Source: Streptomyces sp. KMM 9044
GTDB lineage: Bacteria > Actinomycetota > Actinomycetes > Streptomycetales > Streptomycetaceae
Direction: 5' to 3'
Length of the DNA stretch: 64,000 bases
Assembly: GCF_024701375.2 (NCBI RefSeq)
Contig: NZ_CP113910.1
Span: 6,014,001-6,078,000 of the forward strand
Shown: positions 54,409 to 63,269 of the stretch, piece by piece
Layout: every line of letters starts with the position of its first letter
How positions within the stretch are numbered: position 1 is the stretch's first letter
The notes under the pieces: generated by a model
Database searches by the model: none
Told to the model about the DNA's origin: nothing
What the model saw: only the letters and a program-made list of their open reading frames with translations
Translations under genes and position numbers: made by a program

Positions 54409-55374
54409 GTGAGGAAGTCCGCGGTGCCCCCACCCCCGCCTCCCCTCGGCCGTCCCCGCAGACGGGCGGCACAGACCTTCGACGAGGCCCTCGACGACGG
54501 CGAACTCGTCGCCGCGCGAGCAGCGCTGGCACAGGGCCGGTGGCAGAACAGCCGCTCGCTGCTGGTGCGCACGGGGGACGACTGGGACCGCCGCGGCCAC
54601 CGGATCACGGTGCTCGCCCGGGAACCCTCCTGTGCCGCCTGGGCCCGCGACTGGCTGCTCGCCGACCCCGACTCCGGGGACGGGGCCGTCCTGCTCGCCC
54701 TGGCCCAGGTGCGGCGCGCCCTGCGCGGCAAGGAGAAGCCCGCCCCCGCGCGCGAGGCCTGCCACCGGGCCGCCGCCGCGCTGCCCGCCGACCCCACTCC
54801 CTGGCTCGGCCTGCTCCTGCTGGAGTACGCCCAGGGCGCCGAGGGGGACGCGGTCCGGGTCTTCGAGCAGGTCCGCTCCCGGTACGCGGACCACCATCAC
54901 GCACACCATCTGGTGGTCGCCTGGCTCGCCGAACGCCGTGTGGAGGCGGGCCGGGACCCGCTGCACGAGGTCTACGACTTCGCCAACTGGTCCGCGGAGC
55001 AGGCGCCCGCGGACTCGCCCCTGGCGATCCTGCCGGTCATCGCGCACGCCGAGCGCTACCGCGCCCTCGCCGCCGCCGGGCACGAGCGGGCCGACCCGGC
55101 AGCCTCCGGACACTGGGCGGGCCGCCGGGCCCGGCAGGTGATGAAGGCCGCCTTCGACTGGTGGCTGGAGTGGGAGCACGAGGACCACCCGCGCCGCCTG
55201 ATCGACCTGAACTTCCTCGCCCACGCCAAGATCTGCGAGGGCCGGGGCGCCGAGGCCGCCGCCCTGTTCCACCGGATCGGTGACAAGGTCACCCCGGCTC
55301 CCTGGTCGTACCCCGACCGTGACCCGCTCACCGCCTTCCGTACCGCACGGGCCGCCGCCCTCGGCACCGGATGA
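54409..55374 (+). CDS. Hypothetical helical-repeat protein
   Basis: 321 residues from GTG 54409. After a Pro/Arg-rich start it is almost wholly helical with TPR-like pairs (ELVAARAALAQGRWQNSRSL, DGAVLLALAQVRRALRGKEK, PWLGLLLLEYAQGAEGDAVR). No signal peptide or membrane helix. Ends with the conserved-looking LTAFRTARAAALGTG. Function not recognised. It is followed at 93 bp by the permease gene on the same strand. Confidence 0.7.
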   Translation: MRKSAVPPPPPPLGRPRRRAAQTFDEALDDGELVAARAALAQGRWQNSRSLLVRTGDDWDRRGHRITVLAREPSCAAWARDWLLADPDSGDGAVLLALAQVRRALRGKEKPAPAREACHRAAAALPADPTPWLGLLLLEYAQGAEGDAVRVFEQVRSRYADHHHAHHLVVAWLAERRVEAGRDPLHEVYDFANWSAEQAPADSPLAILPVIAHAERYRALAAAGHERADPAASGHWAGRRARQVMKAAFDWWLEWEHEDHPRRLIDLNFLAHAKICEGRGAEAAALFHRIGDKVTPAPWSYPDRDPLTAFRTARAAALGTG

Positions 55375-55467
55375 GCCCCTGCGCGACCCCTGCGAACCGC
55401 TCAGGAACACCCGGCCCGCTCCCTCCGGCACACGGCAACCACTCCCGACGCAAGGACGGTTCTCCCG

Positions 55468-57009
55468 ATGACGACGGACGGTTCGCGCACGAGCAGATCC
55501 GCAGCGGACGGCATCAGCACCTTCAAGGGACAGGAGCGCGCCCTGCGTGCGGACCGGCTCGGCACGGGCGGTCTGCTGCTCTCCGTGCTCGCCGCGACCG
55601 CCCCCCTCATGGTGGTCGCGGGTGTCATGCCCACCACATTCGCGGTGATGGGCATCGTCGGGCAGCCGCTGCTCTTCGTCCTCCTCGGCGTCGTACTGGT
55701 GCTCTTCAGCCTCGGCTACGCCGAGATGAGCCGGCACGTCCACAACGCGGGCGCCTTCTACGCGTACATCTCCCGCGGCCTCGGCGGCACCGCCGGCGCG
55801 GGCGCCGCGATGGTCGCGCTGGTCGCCTACAACGCCCTCCAGGTCGGCATCCACGGCATCTTCGGCTTCGAGGTCTCCGGGCTCCTCGCCACCTACGCCG
55901 GCCTCGAGGTCGCCTGGTGGACACCGTCGCTGGTGGCCCTGGCCGCCGTCGGCACGCTGGGCTGGCTGAAGATCGACGTCAACGCGCGCGTGCTCGGCGT
56001 CCTGCTGGTCGTCGAGGTGCTCCTGGTGGTCGTCTTCGACGTCGCCGCCATCGCCGATCCGGGCGGGGAAGGGCTGTCGCTGCACGCCTTCGCCCCGGAC
56101 ACCCTCACCGGCGCCGGTGTCGGCACCGCCCTGTGCTTCTGCATCGCCGCCTTCCTCGGCTTCGAACAGGCCCCGGTGTATGCGGAGGAGACCAGCAGGC
56201 CGCACGTCCTGGTGCCCCGCGTGATGTTCCTGGCCGTCACCGGCGTCGCCGTGTTCTTCGCGATCAGCAGCTGGGCCCTCACCGTCGCCACCGGTCCCGC
56301 GGGCATCGTCGTCACCTCGCAGGAGCAGAGCGCGGGACTGCTGTTCCTCCTCACCGAGTCCCGGCTCGGCGGCACCTTCACGGACGTCCTGCACGTCCTC
56401 TTCGTCACCGGCATGTTCGCCGCGATGCTCAGCTTCCACAACGTCGTCGCCCGGTACGCCTTCGCCATGGGCCGCGAGGGCCTGCTGCCCGCCGCCTTCG
56501 GCCGCACCACCGGCACCAGCGGTGCCCCCGGCACCGGCTCGCTGCTCCAGACGGGCATCGCCGCGGTGCTCGTCGTCGCCTTCGCGCTCACCGACGACAA
56601 GCCGGCCGGCGACCCGACCGCGCCCGTCCTGCGCCTGTTCACCTGGTTCGGCAACGTCGGCGCCCTCGGTGTGATCGTCCTGATGGCGATCGCCTCGCTG
56701 TCCGTCGTCGTCTTCTTCGTCCGCCGCGGTGCCGCGGGCGCCCAGGTCTGGCGGCTGGTCACCTCGGCGCTCTCCGGCCTCGCCCTGGCCGTGATCGCCG
56801 GCTACACCGTCAAGGACTTCGACGTGCTCGTCGGCACCGGCCCCGACTCCGCCCTGAGCCTGCTGCTGCCCGGCATCATCGGGCTGGCCCTCGTCGCCGG
56901 CCTGGTCCAGGGCCTGGTCCTGCGTCTCCGTGCCCCCGGGACACACGCCCGTATCGGGCTCGGCAACGAGGCGTTCCAGCTGGACAAGGAGGCCGAGCGC
57001 ACACCGTAG
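55468..57009 (+). CDS. APC-family amino-acid permease
   Basis: 513 residues with 12-14 membrane helices. Helix 1 has LAATAPLMVVAGVMPTTFAV; other family segments are GAFYAYISRGLGG, FLGFEQAPVYAEETSRP and RYAFAMGREGLLP. These are typical of proton-driven amino-acid/polyamine permeases. Substrate cannot be read from sequence. It precedes the YedY-like gene by 108 bp without obvious functional link. Confidence 0.9.
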   Translation: MTTDGSRTSRSAADGISTFKGQERALRADRLGTGGLLLSVLAATAPLMVVAGVMPTTFAVMGIVGQPLLFVLLGVVLVLFSLGYAEMSRHVHNAGAFYAYISRGLGGTAGAGAAMVALVAYNALQVGIHGIFGFEVSGLLATYAGLEVAWWTPSLVALAAVGTLGWLKIDVNARVLGVLLVVEVLLVVVFDVAAIADPGGEGLSLHAFAPDTLTGAGVGTALCFCIAAFLGFEQAPVYAEETSRPHVLVPRVMFLAVTGVAVFFAISSWALTVATGPAGIVVTSQEQSAGLLFLLTESRLGGTFTDVLHVLFVTGMFAAMLSFHNVVARYAFAMGREGLLPAAFGRTTGTSGAPGTGSLLQTGIAAVLVVAFALTDDKPAGDPTAPVLRLFTWFGNVGALGVIVLMAIASLSVVVFFVRRGAAGAQVWRLVTSALSGLALAVIAGYTVKDFDVLVGTGPDSALSLLLPGIIGLALVAGLVQGLVLRLRAPGTHARIGLGNEAFQLDKEAERTP

Positions 57010-57117
57010 GCCCACACGGACGGGGCGGGCGGTCCGCACGGCCGGCCGCCTTACGGAAGTCTGACGGGCACCCGCGACCCCTGGCCCCACCGGGGGCACG
57101 GGTGCTCGAATGGCACG

Positions 57118-58092
57118 GTGAACCCCGAACGGCCGGAAGCACGCGACCATCCGGACGACCGCGAACGGCCCGCGGCACGCGACCGGCCGGACGACCGCGA
57201 ACGGCCCGCGGCGCACGACCGGCCGGACGACCGGGAGCGGTTCGCGGCGCACGACCGGCCGGACGACCGGGAGCGGTTCGCGGCGCACGACCGGCCGGAC
57301 GACCGGGAGCGGTTCGCGGCGCACGAGCGGCCGGACGGCCGGGAGCGGTTCGCGGCACGCACACCGCCCGACGAGGAGACGCCCGACGGCCGCGGCCGGC
57401 CCGTCGGCCGCCGGGTCCTCCTGGGCACCCTCGGACTCGGCGCCCTCGGCGTGGCCGCCGCCCCCGTACTCCAGCGCGGACTGGAGTCCTTCCTCGCCGG
57501 GGCCTCCGACAAGGACCCCACCGGCCTGACCGGCCTGCTCCCGAACGGCGGCGGCTTCCGCTACTACTCCGTCACCTCCTCCGTCCCGCGGAAGAACGCC
57601 GGGACCTACCGCCTCACCGTCGACGGCCTGGTCGACCGTCCCGCCTCCTACACCCTGGCCGACCTGTCGGCCCTGCCGCAGACCCGCATGGTCCGCGACG
57701 TCCAGTGCGTCACCGGCTGGCGGGTGCCCCGTACACCGTTCGAGGGGGTACGCCTGTCCCGCCTCCTGGACGCGGCGGGCGTGCGCGCCACGGCCGGCGC
57801 GGTGCGCTTCACCTGCTTCGACGGCGCCTACTCGGAGAGCCTCACCCTCGCCCAGGCCCGCCGGGCGGACGTCCTGGTCGCCCTGCGCATGCAGGACGAG
57901 GACCTCGGCCACGCCCACGGCGGCCCGGTCCGCCTCTACGTCGCCCCCATGTACTTCTACAAGTCGGCCAAGTGGCTCTCCGGCATCACCGTCACCGAGG
58001 ACGTCGAGCCCGGCTACTGGGAGCAGCGCGGCTACGACACCGACGCCTGGGTCGGCCGCTCGAACGGACGCGACGATGAACCCACGGACTGA
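57118..58092 (+). CDS. YedY/MsrP-like molybdopterin oxidoreductase with N-terminal repeat domain
   Basis: 324 residues from GTG 57118. Residues 10-81 are six copies of a 12-residue charged unit (DRPDDRERFAAH type). Only then comes a twin-Arg signal (R98-R99, GRRVLLGTLGLGALG). The exported sulfite-oxidase-fold domain begins near residue 145; Cys197 in VRDVQCVTGW is the molybdenum ligand. The family reduces sulfoxides such as oxidised Met in surface proteins. It overlaps the cytochrome b-like gene by 17 bp, which supplies electrons. No in-frame start exists between the repeats and the Tat motif. Confidence 0.85.
   Translation: MNPERPEARDHPDDRERPAARDRPDDRERPAAHDRPDDRERFAAHDRPDDRERFAAHDRPDDRERFAAHERPDGRERFAARTPPDEETPDGRGRPVGRRVLLGTLGLGALGVAAAPVLQRGLESFLAGASDKDPTGLTGLLPNGGGFRYYSVTSSVPRKNAGTYRLTVDGLVDRPASYTLADLSALPQTRMVRDVQCVTGWRVPRTPFEGVRLSRLLDAAGVRATAGAVRFTCFDGAYSESLTLAQARRADVLVALRMQDEDLGHAHGGPVRLYVAPMYFYKSAKWLSGITVTEDVEPGYWEQRGYDTDAWVGRSNGRDDEPTD
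57145..57360. repeat. 36 bp tandem repeat, six copies
   Basis: Six units of exactly 36 bp starting at 57145, 57181, 57217, 57253, 57289 and 57325. The three central units are identical; outer ones differ by a few bases. Each encodes 12 charged residues. The unit keeps the frame of the YedY-like gene. Confidence 0.95.
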
Positions 58093-58711
58093 CCTGCCGC
58101 CCACCGCCGTCGCCACCACGACCGGCGTCCCGCGCTTCACCCGCGCCGCGCGGTGGGCGCACCGCACCACGGCCGCGCTGACGGGCCTCTGCGTGTTCAC
58201 CGCCGCCTGTCTGTACGTCCCCCCGCTCGCCCAGCTGGTCGGACGCCGCGCCCTGGTGGTCACCGTCCACCAGTGGTCCGGGCTCGCGCTGCCGGTACCG
58301 GTCCTGGCCGCACTGCTCTCCCGGGCCTTCCGCGCCGACCTGGGCCGGCTGAACCGCTTCGGCCCGCACGACCGCACGTGGCTGCGGGCCGCGCTGCGCC
58401 GCGACGGACGCCCCTCGCAGCGGCCGGCCGGAAAGTTCAACGCCGGACAGAAGATCTACGCGGCCTGGACCGCCGGCGCCACGCTGGTGATGCTCGGCAC
58501 CGGTCTGATGATGTGGTTCACCCACCTGACCCCGCTGGTGTGGCGCACCGGCGCGACCTTCGTCCACGACTGGCTGGCCCTCACCCTCGGCATCGTCCTC
58601 GCCGGCCACATCGGCATGGCCCTGGCCGACCCGGAGGCCCGGCGGGGCATGCGCACCGGCACCGTCGACCGCGACTGGGCACGGCGCGAGCATCCGCTGT
58701 GGCGTCCCTGA
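58076..58711 (+). CDS. Cytochrome b-type membrane subunit
   Basis: 211 residues with four membrane helices. His residues that can bind two b hemes are in RWAHRTTAAL, VHQWSGLALP, FVHDWLAL and LAGHIGMALAD. It resembles the formate dehydrogenase gamma/cytochrome b561 group. Its start lies 17 bp inside the YedY-like gene, so it is surely the electron donor (MsrQ role) for that enzyme, taking electrons from quinol. Confidence 0.87.
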   Translation: MNPRTDLPPTAVATTTGVPRFTRAARWAHRTTAALTGLCVFTAACLYVPPLAQLVGRRALVVTVHQWSGLALPVPVLAALLSRAFRADLGRLNRFGPHDRTWLRAALRRDGRPSQRPAGKFNAGQKIYAAWTAGATLVMLGTGLMMWFTHLTPLVWRTGATFVHDWLALTLGIVLAGHIGMALADPEARRGMRTGTVDRDWARREHPLWRP

Positions 58712-58742
58712 CCACAGGACGGACGGCCGGCGTGGTGACCGG

Positions 58743-60140
58743 CTAAATGACCAACGACAGCAGCAGCACCAGCGCCCCGGCGACCACCGAGATGATCGTC
58801 TCCATGACCGACCAGGTCTTGACGGTCTGGCCGACACTCAGCCCGAAGTACTCCTTGACCAGCCAGAAACCGGCGTCGTTGACATGGCTGAAGAAGACCG
58901 AGCCGGCACCGATGGCGAGCACCAGCAGAGCGGCGTGCGGGGTCGACATGTCGGCCGCGAGCGGTGCCACCAGGCCGGCCGCCGAGATGGTCGCCACGGT
59001 CGCGGAACCGGTCGCCAGCCGGATCGCCACCGCGATCAGCCAGCCGAGCAGCAGGGCCGGGATCGACCAGTCCTCGGAGATGTCGAGCACCATCCGACCC
59101 ACACCGGAGTCGATCAGGGTCTGCTTGAAGCCGCCGCCCGCGCCGACGATCAGCAGGATGCCGGCGATCGGGGCGAGGCCCTTCTCGACCAGTCCCGAGA
59201 TCCGCTCCTTGCTGAACCCGGCGGGCAGGACCAGCGTGAAGATGCCGACGAGCACGGACGCGAGCAGGGCGATCATCGGGGAGCCGATGACGTTGAAGAC
59301 CCGCTGAACGCCGTTCTCCGGGTCGTCGACGACGATCTCCACCAGGGCCCTGGCCAGCATCAGCACGACCGGCAGCAGAATGGTCGCCAGCGTCGGACCG
59401 AACCCGGGACGCTTCTCCAGGTCCTCGGAGGGGCGCTGAGGGATCATCCGGTCCGGGGCGGGGACGTCCACCCAGCGGGCGGCGTACGTGGAGAAGACCG
59501 GACCGGCGATGATCACCGTCGGGACGGCGACGAGCACGCCCAGCGCGAGCGTCACGCCGAGGTTGGCGTCGAGCGCGTCGATCGCGACCAGCGGGCCGGG
59601 GTGCGGAGGCACCAGCCCGTGCATCACGGACAGGCCGGCGAGCGCCGGGACGCCGATCCGCATCAGCGAGTAGTTGCCGCGCTTGGCGACCATCAGGACG
59701 ACCGGGATCAGCAGCACGACGCCGACCTCGAAGAACAGCGGCAGACCGATCACCGAGGCGATCAGCACCATCGCCCACGGCATGGTGCGGCCGTTGGCTC
59801 TGGCGAGGATCGTGTCGACGATCTGGTCGGCGCCGCCCGAGTCGGCGAGCATCTTGCCGAGGATCGCCCCGAGGGCGATGAGCACGCCGACACCGGCGAC
59901 GGTGGAACCGAGCCCGGCGCTGAAACTGGTGATGACCTTGTCCAGCGGCGCCCCGGCGAACGCGCCGAGTGCCAGCGAACCGATGGTCAGCGCCAGGAAG
60001 GCGTGCAGTTTGAAGCGGGTGATGAGCACGACGATGACGGCGATGCCCGCCAGGACGGCGATGCCCAGCTGAGCGTGGCCGGCCGAGGTGATCGGCTCGG
60101 GTGCGTCCGCTGCCAGCAGCTCGACACTGAGTCTGGTCAC
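58743..60140 (-). CDS. gntP: Gluconate permease, GntP family
   Basis: 465 residues from GTG 60140 (AAGGGA upstream), 12-14 membrane helices. Family segments: LGAILGKMLADSGGADQIVD, PLFFEVGVVLLIPV, HGLVPPHPGPL and GSATVATISAAGLVAPL. Proton symport of gluconate. It lies 96 bp downstream of gntK on the same strand and shares control by the divergent GntR regulator. Confidence 0.93.
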   Translation of the reverse strand: MTRLSVELLAADAPEPITSAGHAQLGIAVLAGIAVIVVLITRFKLHAFLALTIGSLALGAFAGAPLDKVITSFSAGLGSTVAGVGVLIALGAILGKMLADSGGADQIVDTILARANGRTMPWAMVLIASVIGLPLFFEVGVVLLIPVVLMVAKRGNYSLMRIGVPALAGLSVMHGLVPPHPGPLVAIDALDANLGVTLALGVLVAVPTVIIAGPVFSTYAARWVDVPAPDRMIPQRPSEDLEKRPGFGPTLATILLPVVLMLARALVEIVVDDPENGVQRVFNVIGSPMIALLASVLVGIFTLVLPAGFSKERISGLVEKGLAPIAGILLIVGAGGGFKQTLIDSGVGRMVLDISEDWSIPALLLGWLIAVAIRLATGSATVATISAAGLVAPLAADMSTPHAALLVLAIGAGSVFFSHVNDAGFWLVKEYFGLSVGQTVKTWSVMETIISVVAGALVLLLSLVI

Positions 60141-60236
60141 GGTGAATCCCTTGTGAGTACGGGGAGTGGGGGGAGCGGGGGAGTGGGGGGAACCGGAGAG
60201 AAGGCCGGACCGGGTGCCGGCTGCTCCGGGCGGGGG

Positions 60237-60755
60237 CTAGGAGGCCGCTTCGGAGAGGTCCGCGAGGGCGGCGACCGCCTGTTCGGTGATCTCCTCGGGG
60301 CTGCCCGTGACCTCCACGGCGACCCCGCGCTCGTCCGGCTCCAGCGGCTGGAGCGTGGCGAACTGGGAGTCGAGCAGCGCCGTGGGCATGAAGTGCCCCT
60401 CGCGGTGCGACATCCGGTCCTCGATCAGCGCACGGTCACCCGTGAGGTGCACGAAGACCACGCCGGGCGCGGCCGCCCGCAGCCGGTCGCGGTACGACCG
60501 CTTCAGCGCCGAGCAGCTGACCACGCCGCCGAGGCCGCCCCGTCCGTGCGCCCACCCGCCGATGGCGTCCAGCCAGGGCCGGCGGTCGTCGTCGTCGAGC
60601 GGGGTGCCCGCCGACATCTTGGAGACGTTGGCCGGGGGGTGGAAGTCGTCGCCCTCGGCGTAGGGGACGCCGTACCGGGCCGCGAGCAGGGGACCGATGG
60701 TGGTCTTGCCGGTGCCCGCGACGCCCATGACCACTACGACATGGGGGATGTTCAT
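60237..60755 (-). CDS. gntK: Gluconokinase
   Basis: 172 residues from ATG 60755 (GAGG upstream). P-loop GVAGTGKTT, EGDDFHP, SCSALKRSYRDRLR and HREGHFMPTALLDSQF are the GntK signature. It phosphorylates gluconate to 6-phosphogluconate for the pentose phosphate route. It is the first gene of the gntK-gntP operon, divergent from gntR with paired operator half-sites between. Confidence 0.95.
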   Translation of the reverse strand: MNIPHVVVVMGVAGTGKTTIGPLLAARYGVPYAEGDDFHPPANVSKMSAGTPLDDDDRRPWLDAIGGWAHGRGGLGGVVSCSALKRSYRDRLRAAAPGVVFVHLTGDRALIEDRMSHREGHFMPTALLDSQFATLQPLEPDERGVAVEVTGSPEEITEQAVAALADLSEAAS

Positions 60756-60813
60756 CGCTGCCTCACAGTCTGCTGTCGTCGTCGACAACCTGATGTCGAG
60801 GCAACTGAAACTC

Positions 60814-60860
60814 AAAGGTAAGACAAATACAAGGGGGTGTGACACATAAGTCTGACCTTT
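60814..60860. promoter_or_regulatory. Inverted operator halves in the gntK/gntR divergon
   Basis: AAAGGTAAGAC (60814-60824) and GTCTGACCTTT (60850-60860) form an 11 bp inverted pair with one mismatch, spaced 25 bases. GTCTGAC-like words are typical FadR-subfamily GntR half-sites. They flank the likely promoters of both genes. Confidence 0.6.
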
Positions 60861-60892
60861 GGAACCTGTGATCCGCCCCGTACTCTGAGTGG

Positions 60893-61594
60893 ATGAGCAC
60901 CACGGGCCGGGGTCTGCACGGCCGCGTACTGGACACCCTCGGCCCCGAGATCACAGCGGGCGAATACCCGCCGGGCAGCGTGCTGCGCACCGACGAACTC
61001 GCCCAGCGTTTCGACGTGTCGCGGTCCGTGATGCGTGAAGTGGTGCGCGTCCTGGAGTCCATGCACCTCGTCGAGTCCCGGCGCCGGGTGGGGGTGACGG
61101 TCCGCCCGGCCCGCGACTGGAACGTGTACGACCCCCAGGTCATCCGCTGGCGGCTGGCCGGCGCGGACCGCCCCCGGCAACTGCGCTCGCTCACGGTGCT
61201 GCGCTCGGCCGTCGAACCGGTCGCGGCGGGACTCGCCGCCCGCAACGCCACCGCCGAGCAGTGCGCCGAACTCACCGAGTGCGCCCTCGGCATGGTCGCC
61301 CACTCGCGCGGCCACCGGCTGGAGGGCTACCTCTTCCACGACATGGCCTTCCACCGCGTCATCCTCACCGCGTCCGGCAACGACATGTTCGCCCGCCTCG
61401 GCGACGTCGTCGCCGAGGTCCTCGCCGGACGCACCCGTCACGACGTGATGTTCGAGGACCCCGACCCGGCCGCGGTCACCCTGCACGTCCGGGTAGCCGA
61501 AGCGGTCCGCGAGCGCGACGCCGCCCGCGCGGAGGAACTGACCCGCGAGATCACCGTGGGCGCACTCCAGGAACTGGACACCCTGGCCCCGTGA
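60893..61594 (+). CDS. gntR: GntR/FadR-family regulator of gluconate genes
   Basis: 233 residues, ATG 60893. Winged helix-turn-helix: GSVLRTDELAQRFDVSRSVMREVVRVLE; FCD effector domain (about 85-225) with metal/ligand residues in FHDMAFHRVIL and HVRVAEAVRERD. By position it represses gntK-gntP and probably itself; gluconate or 6-phosphogluconate is the expected inducer. A run of GTGACC hexamers begins at its stop codon. Confidence 0.92.
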   Translation: MSTTGRGLHGRVLDTLGPEITAGEYPPGSVLRTDELAQRFDVSRSVMREVVRVLESMHLVESRRRVGVTVRPARDWNVYDPQVIRWRLAGADRPRQLRSLTVLRSAVEPVAAGLAARNATAEQCAELTECALGMVAHSRGHRLEGYLFHDMAFHRVILTASGNDMFARLGDVVAEVLAGRTRHDVMFEDPDPAAVTLHVRVAEAVRERDAARAEELTREITVGALQELDTLAP

Positions 61595-61620
61595 CCGTGA
61601 CCGTGACCGTGACCGTGACC
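61591..61620. repeat. Five GTGACC hexamers across the gntR stop
   Basis: Five perfect hexamers start one base before the TGA stop of gntR and run into the intergenic space. Each unit renews the TGA, so copy change does not affect the protein. Confidence 0.85.
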
Positions 61621-61667
61621 GGGCCGGGGCGTCGCCTCGCCCGGTCCGCCGCGCCGGCCCGGCCGGC

Positions 61668-62630
61668 CTACTTGGACTCGGCTCGGCCGAGCGGGTCGGG
61701 GCCGGCCGCCAGCGCGTCGCACGCCTCCTGCCAGGCCGGGTCCCCCGGGCGGAACCGGCTGCGCAGGTAGGCCCAGGTGAGCCGCGCCACCGCGGCGACC
61801 CGCGCGGGGTTCTCGTCCGTGGTCTCGGCGACGTCGTAACCGGAGATCCCGCCGAGCCCGTGCTCCGCGCCGAACAGGGTGAGCAGCGACTTCGGTCCCG
61901 GCGCGAGGGTGTACGGATCGGCGTGCCAGCCCGGACCGCGGACCGTCAGATGGGCGGAGTCGTCCCGGTCGCCGGCGACCACGAGCGCGGGCGTGGCCAT
62001 CCCGGAGAAGTCCGTGGTCAGGAAGAAGGGCAGGTTCTCGGCCACGGAGAGGGTGAGGGCGTCGCCCCCTCGGCCGGGTGCGGCGAGCAGCACCCCCGCC
62101 CCGATCCGGGGATCGGTCAGGTCCACTTCCTTTCCGTCGTCCGGATCGGTGAGCCGGGCGCCCAGCAGCAGACTCGCGGTGTGTCCGCCCATCGAGTGCC
62201 CGGCCACCGCCACGCTCTCGCGGTCCACCCGCCCGCGCAGCTGCGGCACCGCGGCCTCGATCGCGTCGAACCCGTCGAGGACGCGTGTCATGTCCTCGGC
62301 CCGTGACCGCCAGTGCAGGGGCGCCCCGGGCGTGGCGGGGTCCAGGTCCAGTGTCCTCGAACTGAGATGGGTCGGCTGGACGACGACGAAGCCGTGCGCC
62401 GCCCAGAAGTGGGCGAGCGGAGCGTAGCCGTTCAGCGAGGAGAGGTGGTTCGAGTAGCCCTGGCCGTGCGAGAGGAGGACGACCGGCAGGCCGCCCCCGG
62501 CCACGGGCGCGGAGACCCGGACCTCCAGGTCCACCGCCCGGCCGGGAGCCGGTACCACCACCGGACTGACGGAGAAGACGGGGGCGGGGGCGGGGAGGGC
62601 TGCGCGGGCAGGGGAGGTCGGTGTACTCAT
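61668..62630 (-). CDS. Alpha/beta hydrolase (chlorophyllase/cutinase-like)
   Basis: 320 residues, no signal peptide. LPVVLLSHGQGYSNHLSSL holds the oxyanion loop, VAVAGHSMGGHTASLLLGA the nucleophilic Ser, LVVAGDRDDSAH the acid and FGAEHGLGG the base His. It resembles the chlorophyllase/PET-hydrolase-like intracellular esterases. Substrate unknown. About 100 bp upstream is a large double palindrome (62732-62774), so it is probably induced by a TetR ligand. Confidence 0.82.
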   Translation of the reverse strand: MSTPTSPARAALPAPAPVFSVSPVVVPAPGRAVDLEVRVSAPVAGGGLPVVLLSHGQGYSNHLSSLNGYAPLAHFWAAHGFVVVQPTHLSSRTLDLDPATPGAPLHWRSRAEDMTRVLDGFDAIEAAVPQLRGRVDRESVAVAGHSMGGHTASLLLGARLTDPDDGKEVDLTDPRIGAGVLLAAPGRGGDALTLSVAENLPFFLTTDFSGMATPALVVAGDRDDSAHLTVRGPGWHADPYTLAPGPKSLLTLFGAEHGLGGISGYDVAETTDENPARVAAVARLTWAYLRSRFRPGDPAWQEACDALAAGPDPLGRAESK

Positions 62631-62731
62631 GCGGGGGTTCCCTTTCGATGGCCTCCGGCGCCGGCGCCCGCTCGCGTGCGGCCGACGGTGGTCGAGGCGG
62701 TCGGAAGCGTCCGGTTCCGGCCATGCCGATA

Positions 62732-62774
62732 AGCGGAACGCTGTTCCAATTACGATACGGAACAGCGTTCCGCT
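62732..62774. promoter_or_regulatory. Paired TetR-type operators upstream of the hydrolase
   Basis: AGCGGAACGCTGTTCC (62732-62747) and its exact reverse complement (62759-62774), separated by 11 bases AATTACGATAC. Each half contains its own palindrome GGAAC-GCT-GTTCC. This form is known for TetR-family operators. No TetR gene adjoins within the window. Confidence 0.75.
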
Positions 62775-62885
62775 CTGTCAACGGCGGTCCGGAACGAGGG
62801 GGGACGGGCGGGGCCGGTGGGCGGGAGCCCTCTGTGCGGGGGGCAGCTGAGCGGGGTCGGGTGAGCGGGAGCCGGGCGGGCGGGC

Positions 62886-63269
62886 TCAGCCCGGGAACTC
62901 CCCGTCGAGGTACGTCCATGCCCCGTCCACCCGCTCGAAGCGGCTCCGCTCGTGCAGCGAGCCGCCCCGGTAGGAGGCCCGGAAGGTCACCGTCCCGGTG
63001 GAGTGGAAGGCGGACCCGGCGGCCGCCTCCAGGATCTCCAGTCCGGTCCACCGCATCCCGGGATCGAGGTCGATCCGCTCCGGCCGCGTCCGCGGATGCC
63101 AGGTCCGCAGCAGATAACCGGCGTCCAGCCGTACGAAGGCGCAGTACCGCGACCGCATCAGCCGCTCGGCGGTCGGCGCGGCGGCCGCCCCCGTGTGGAA
63201 GCGCCCGCAGCACGCCTCGTAGGTCTCGGGGAGCCCGCAGGGGCAGGAACGAGTGGTCATGGTGCTCAT
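62886..63269 (-). CDS. YchJ/UPF0225-family SEC-C protein
   Basis: 127 residues from ATG 63269. An N-terminal SEC-C-like zinc motif, CPCGLPETYEACCGRFH, is followed by the YchJ domain (AERLMRSRYCAFVRLDAGYL, TWHPRTRPE, LEILEAAAGSAF, FRASYRGGSLHERSRF). Probably a metal- or protein-binding adaptor; no function is established. It stands alone. Confidence 0.87.
   Translation of the reverse strand: MSTMTTRSCPCGLPETYEACCGRFHTGAAAAPTAERLMRSRYCAFVRLDAGYLLRTWHPRTRPERIDLDPGMRWTGLEILEAAAGSAFHSTGTVTFRASYRGGSLHERSRFERVDGAWTYLDGEFPG

Noticed and set aside
54331..58440. Open frame of about 1370 codons on the minus strand
   Set aside because: Antisense to four well-supported genes; the repeats in its product are the mirror of the 36 bp repeats in the YedY-like gene.
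61591..61770. Plus-strand frame beginning with a Thr-Val repeat after gntR
   Set aside because: Created by the GTGACC hexamers; antisense to the hydrolase gene, no family match.
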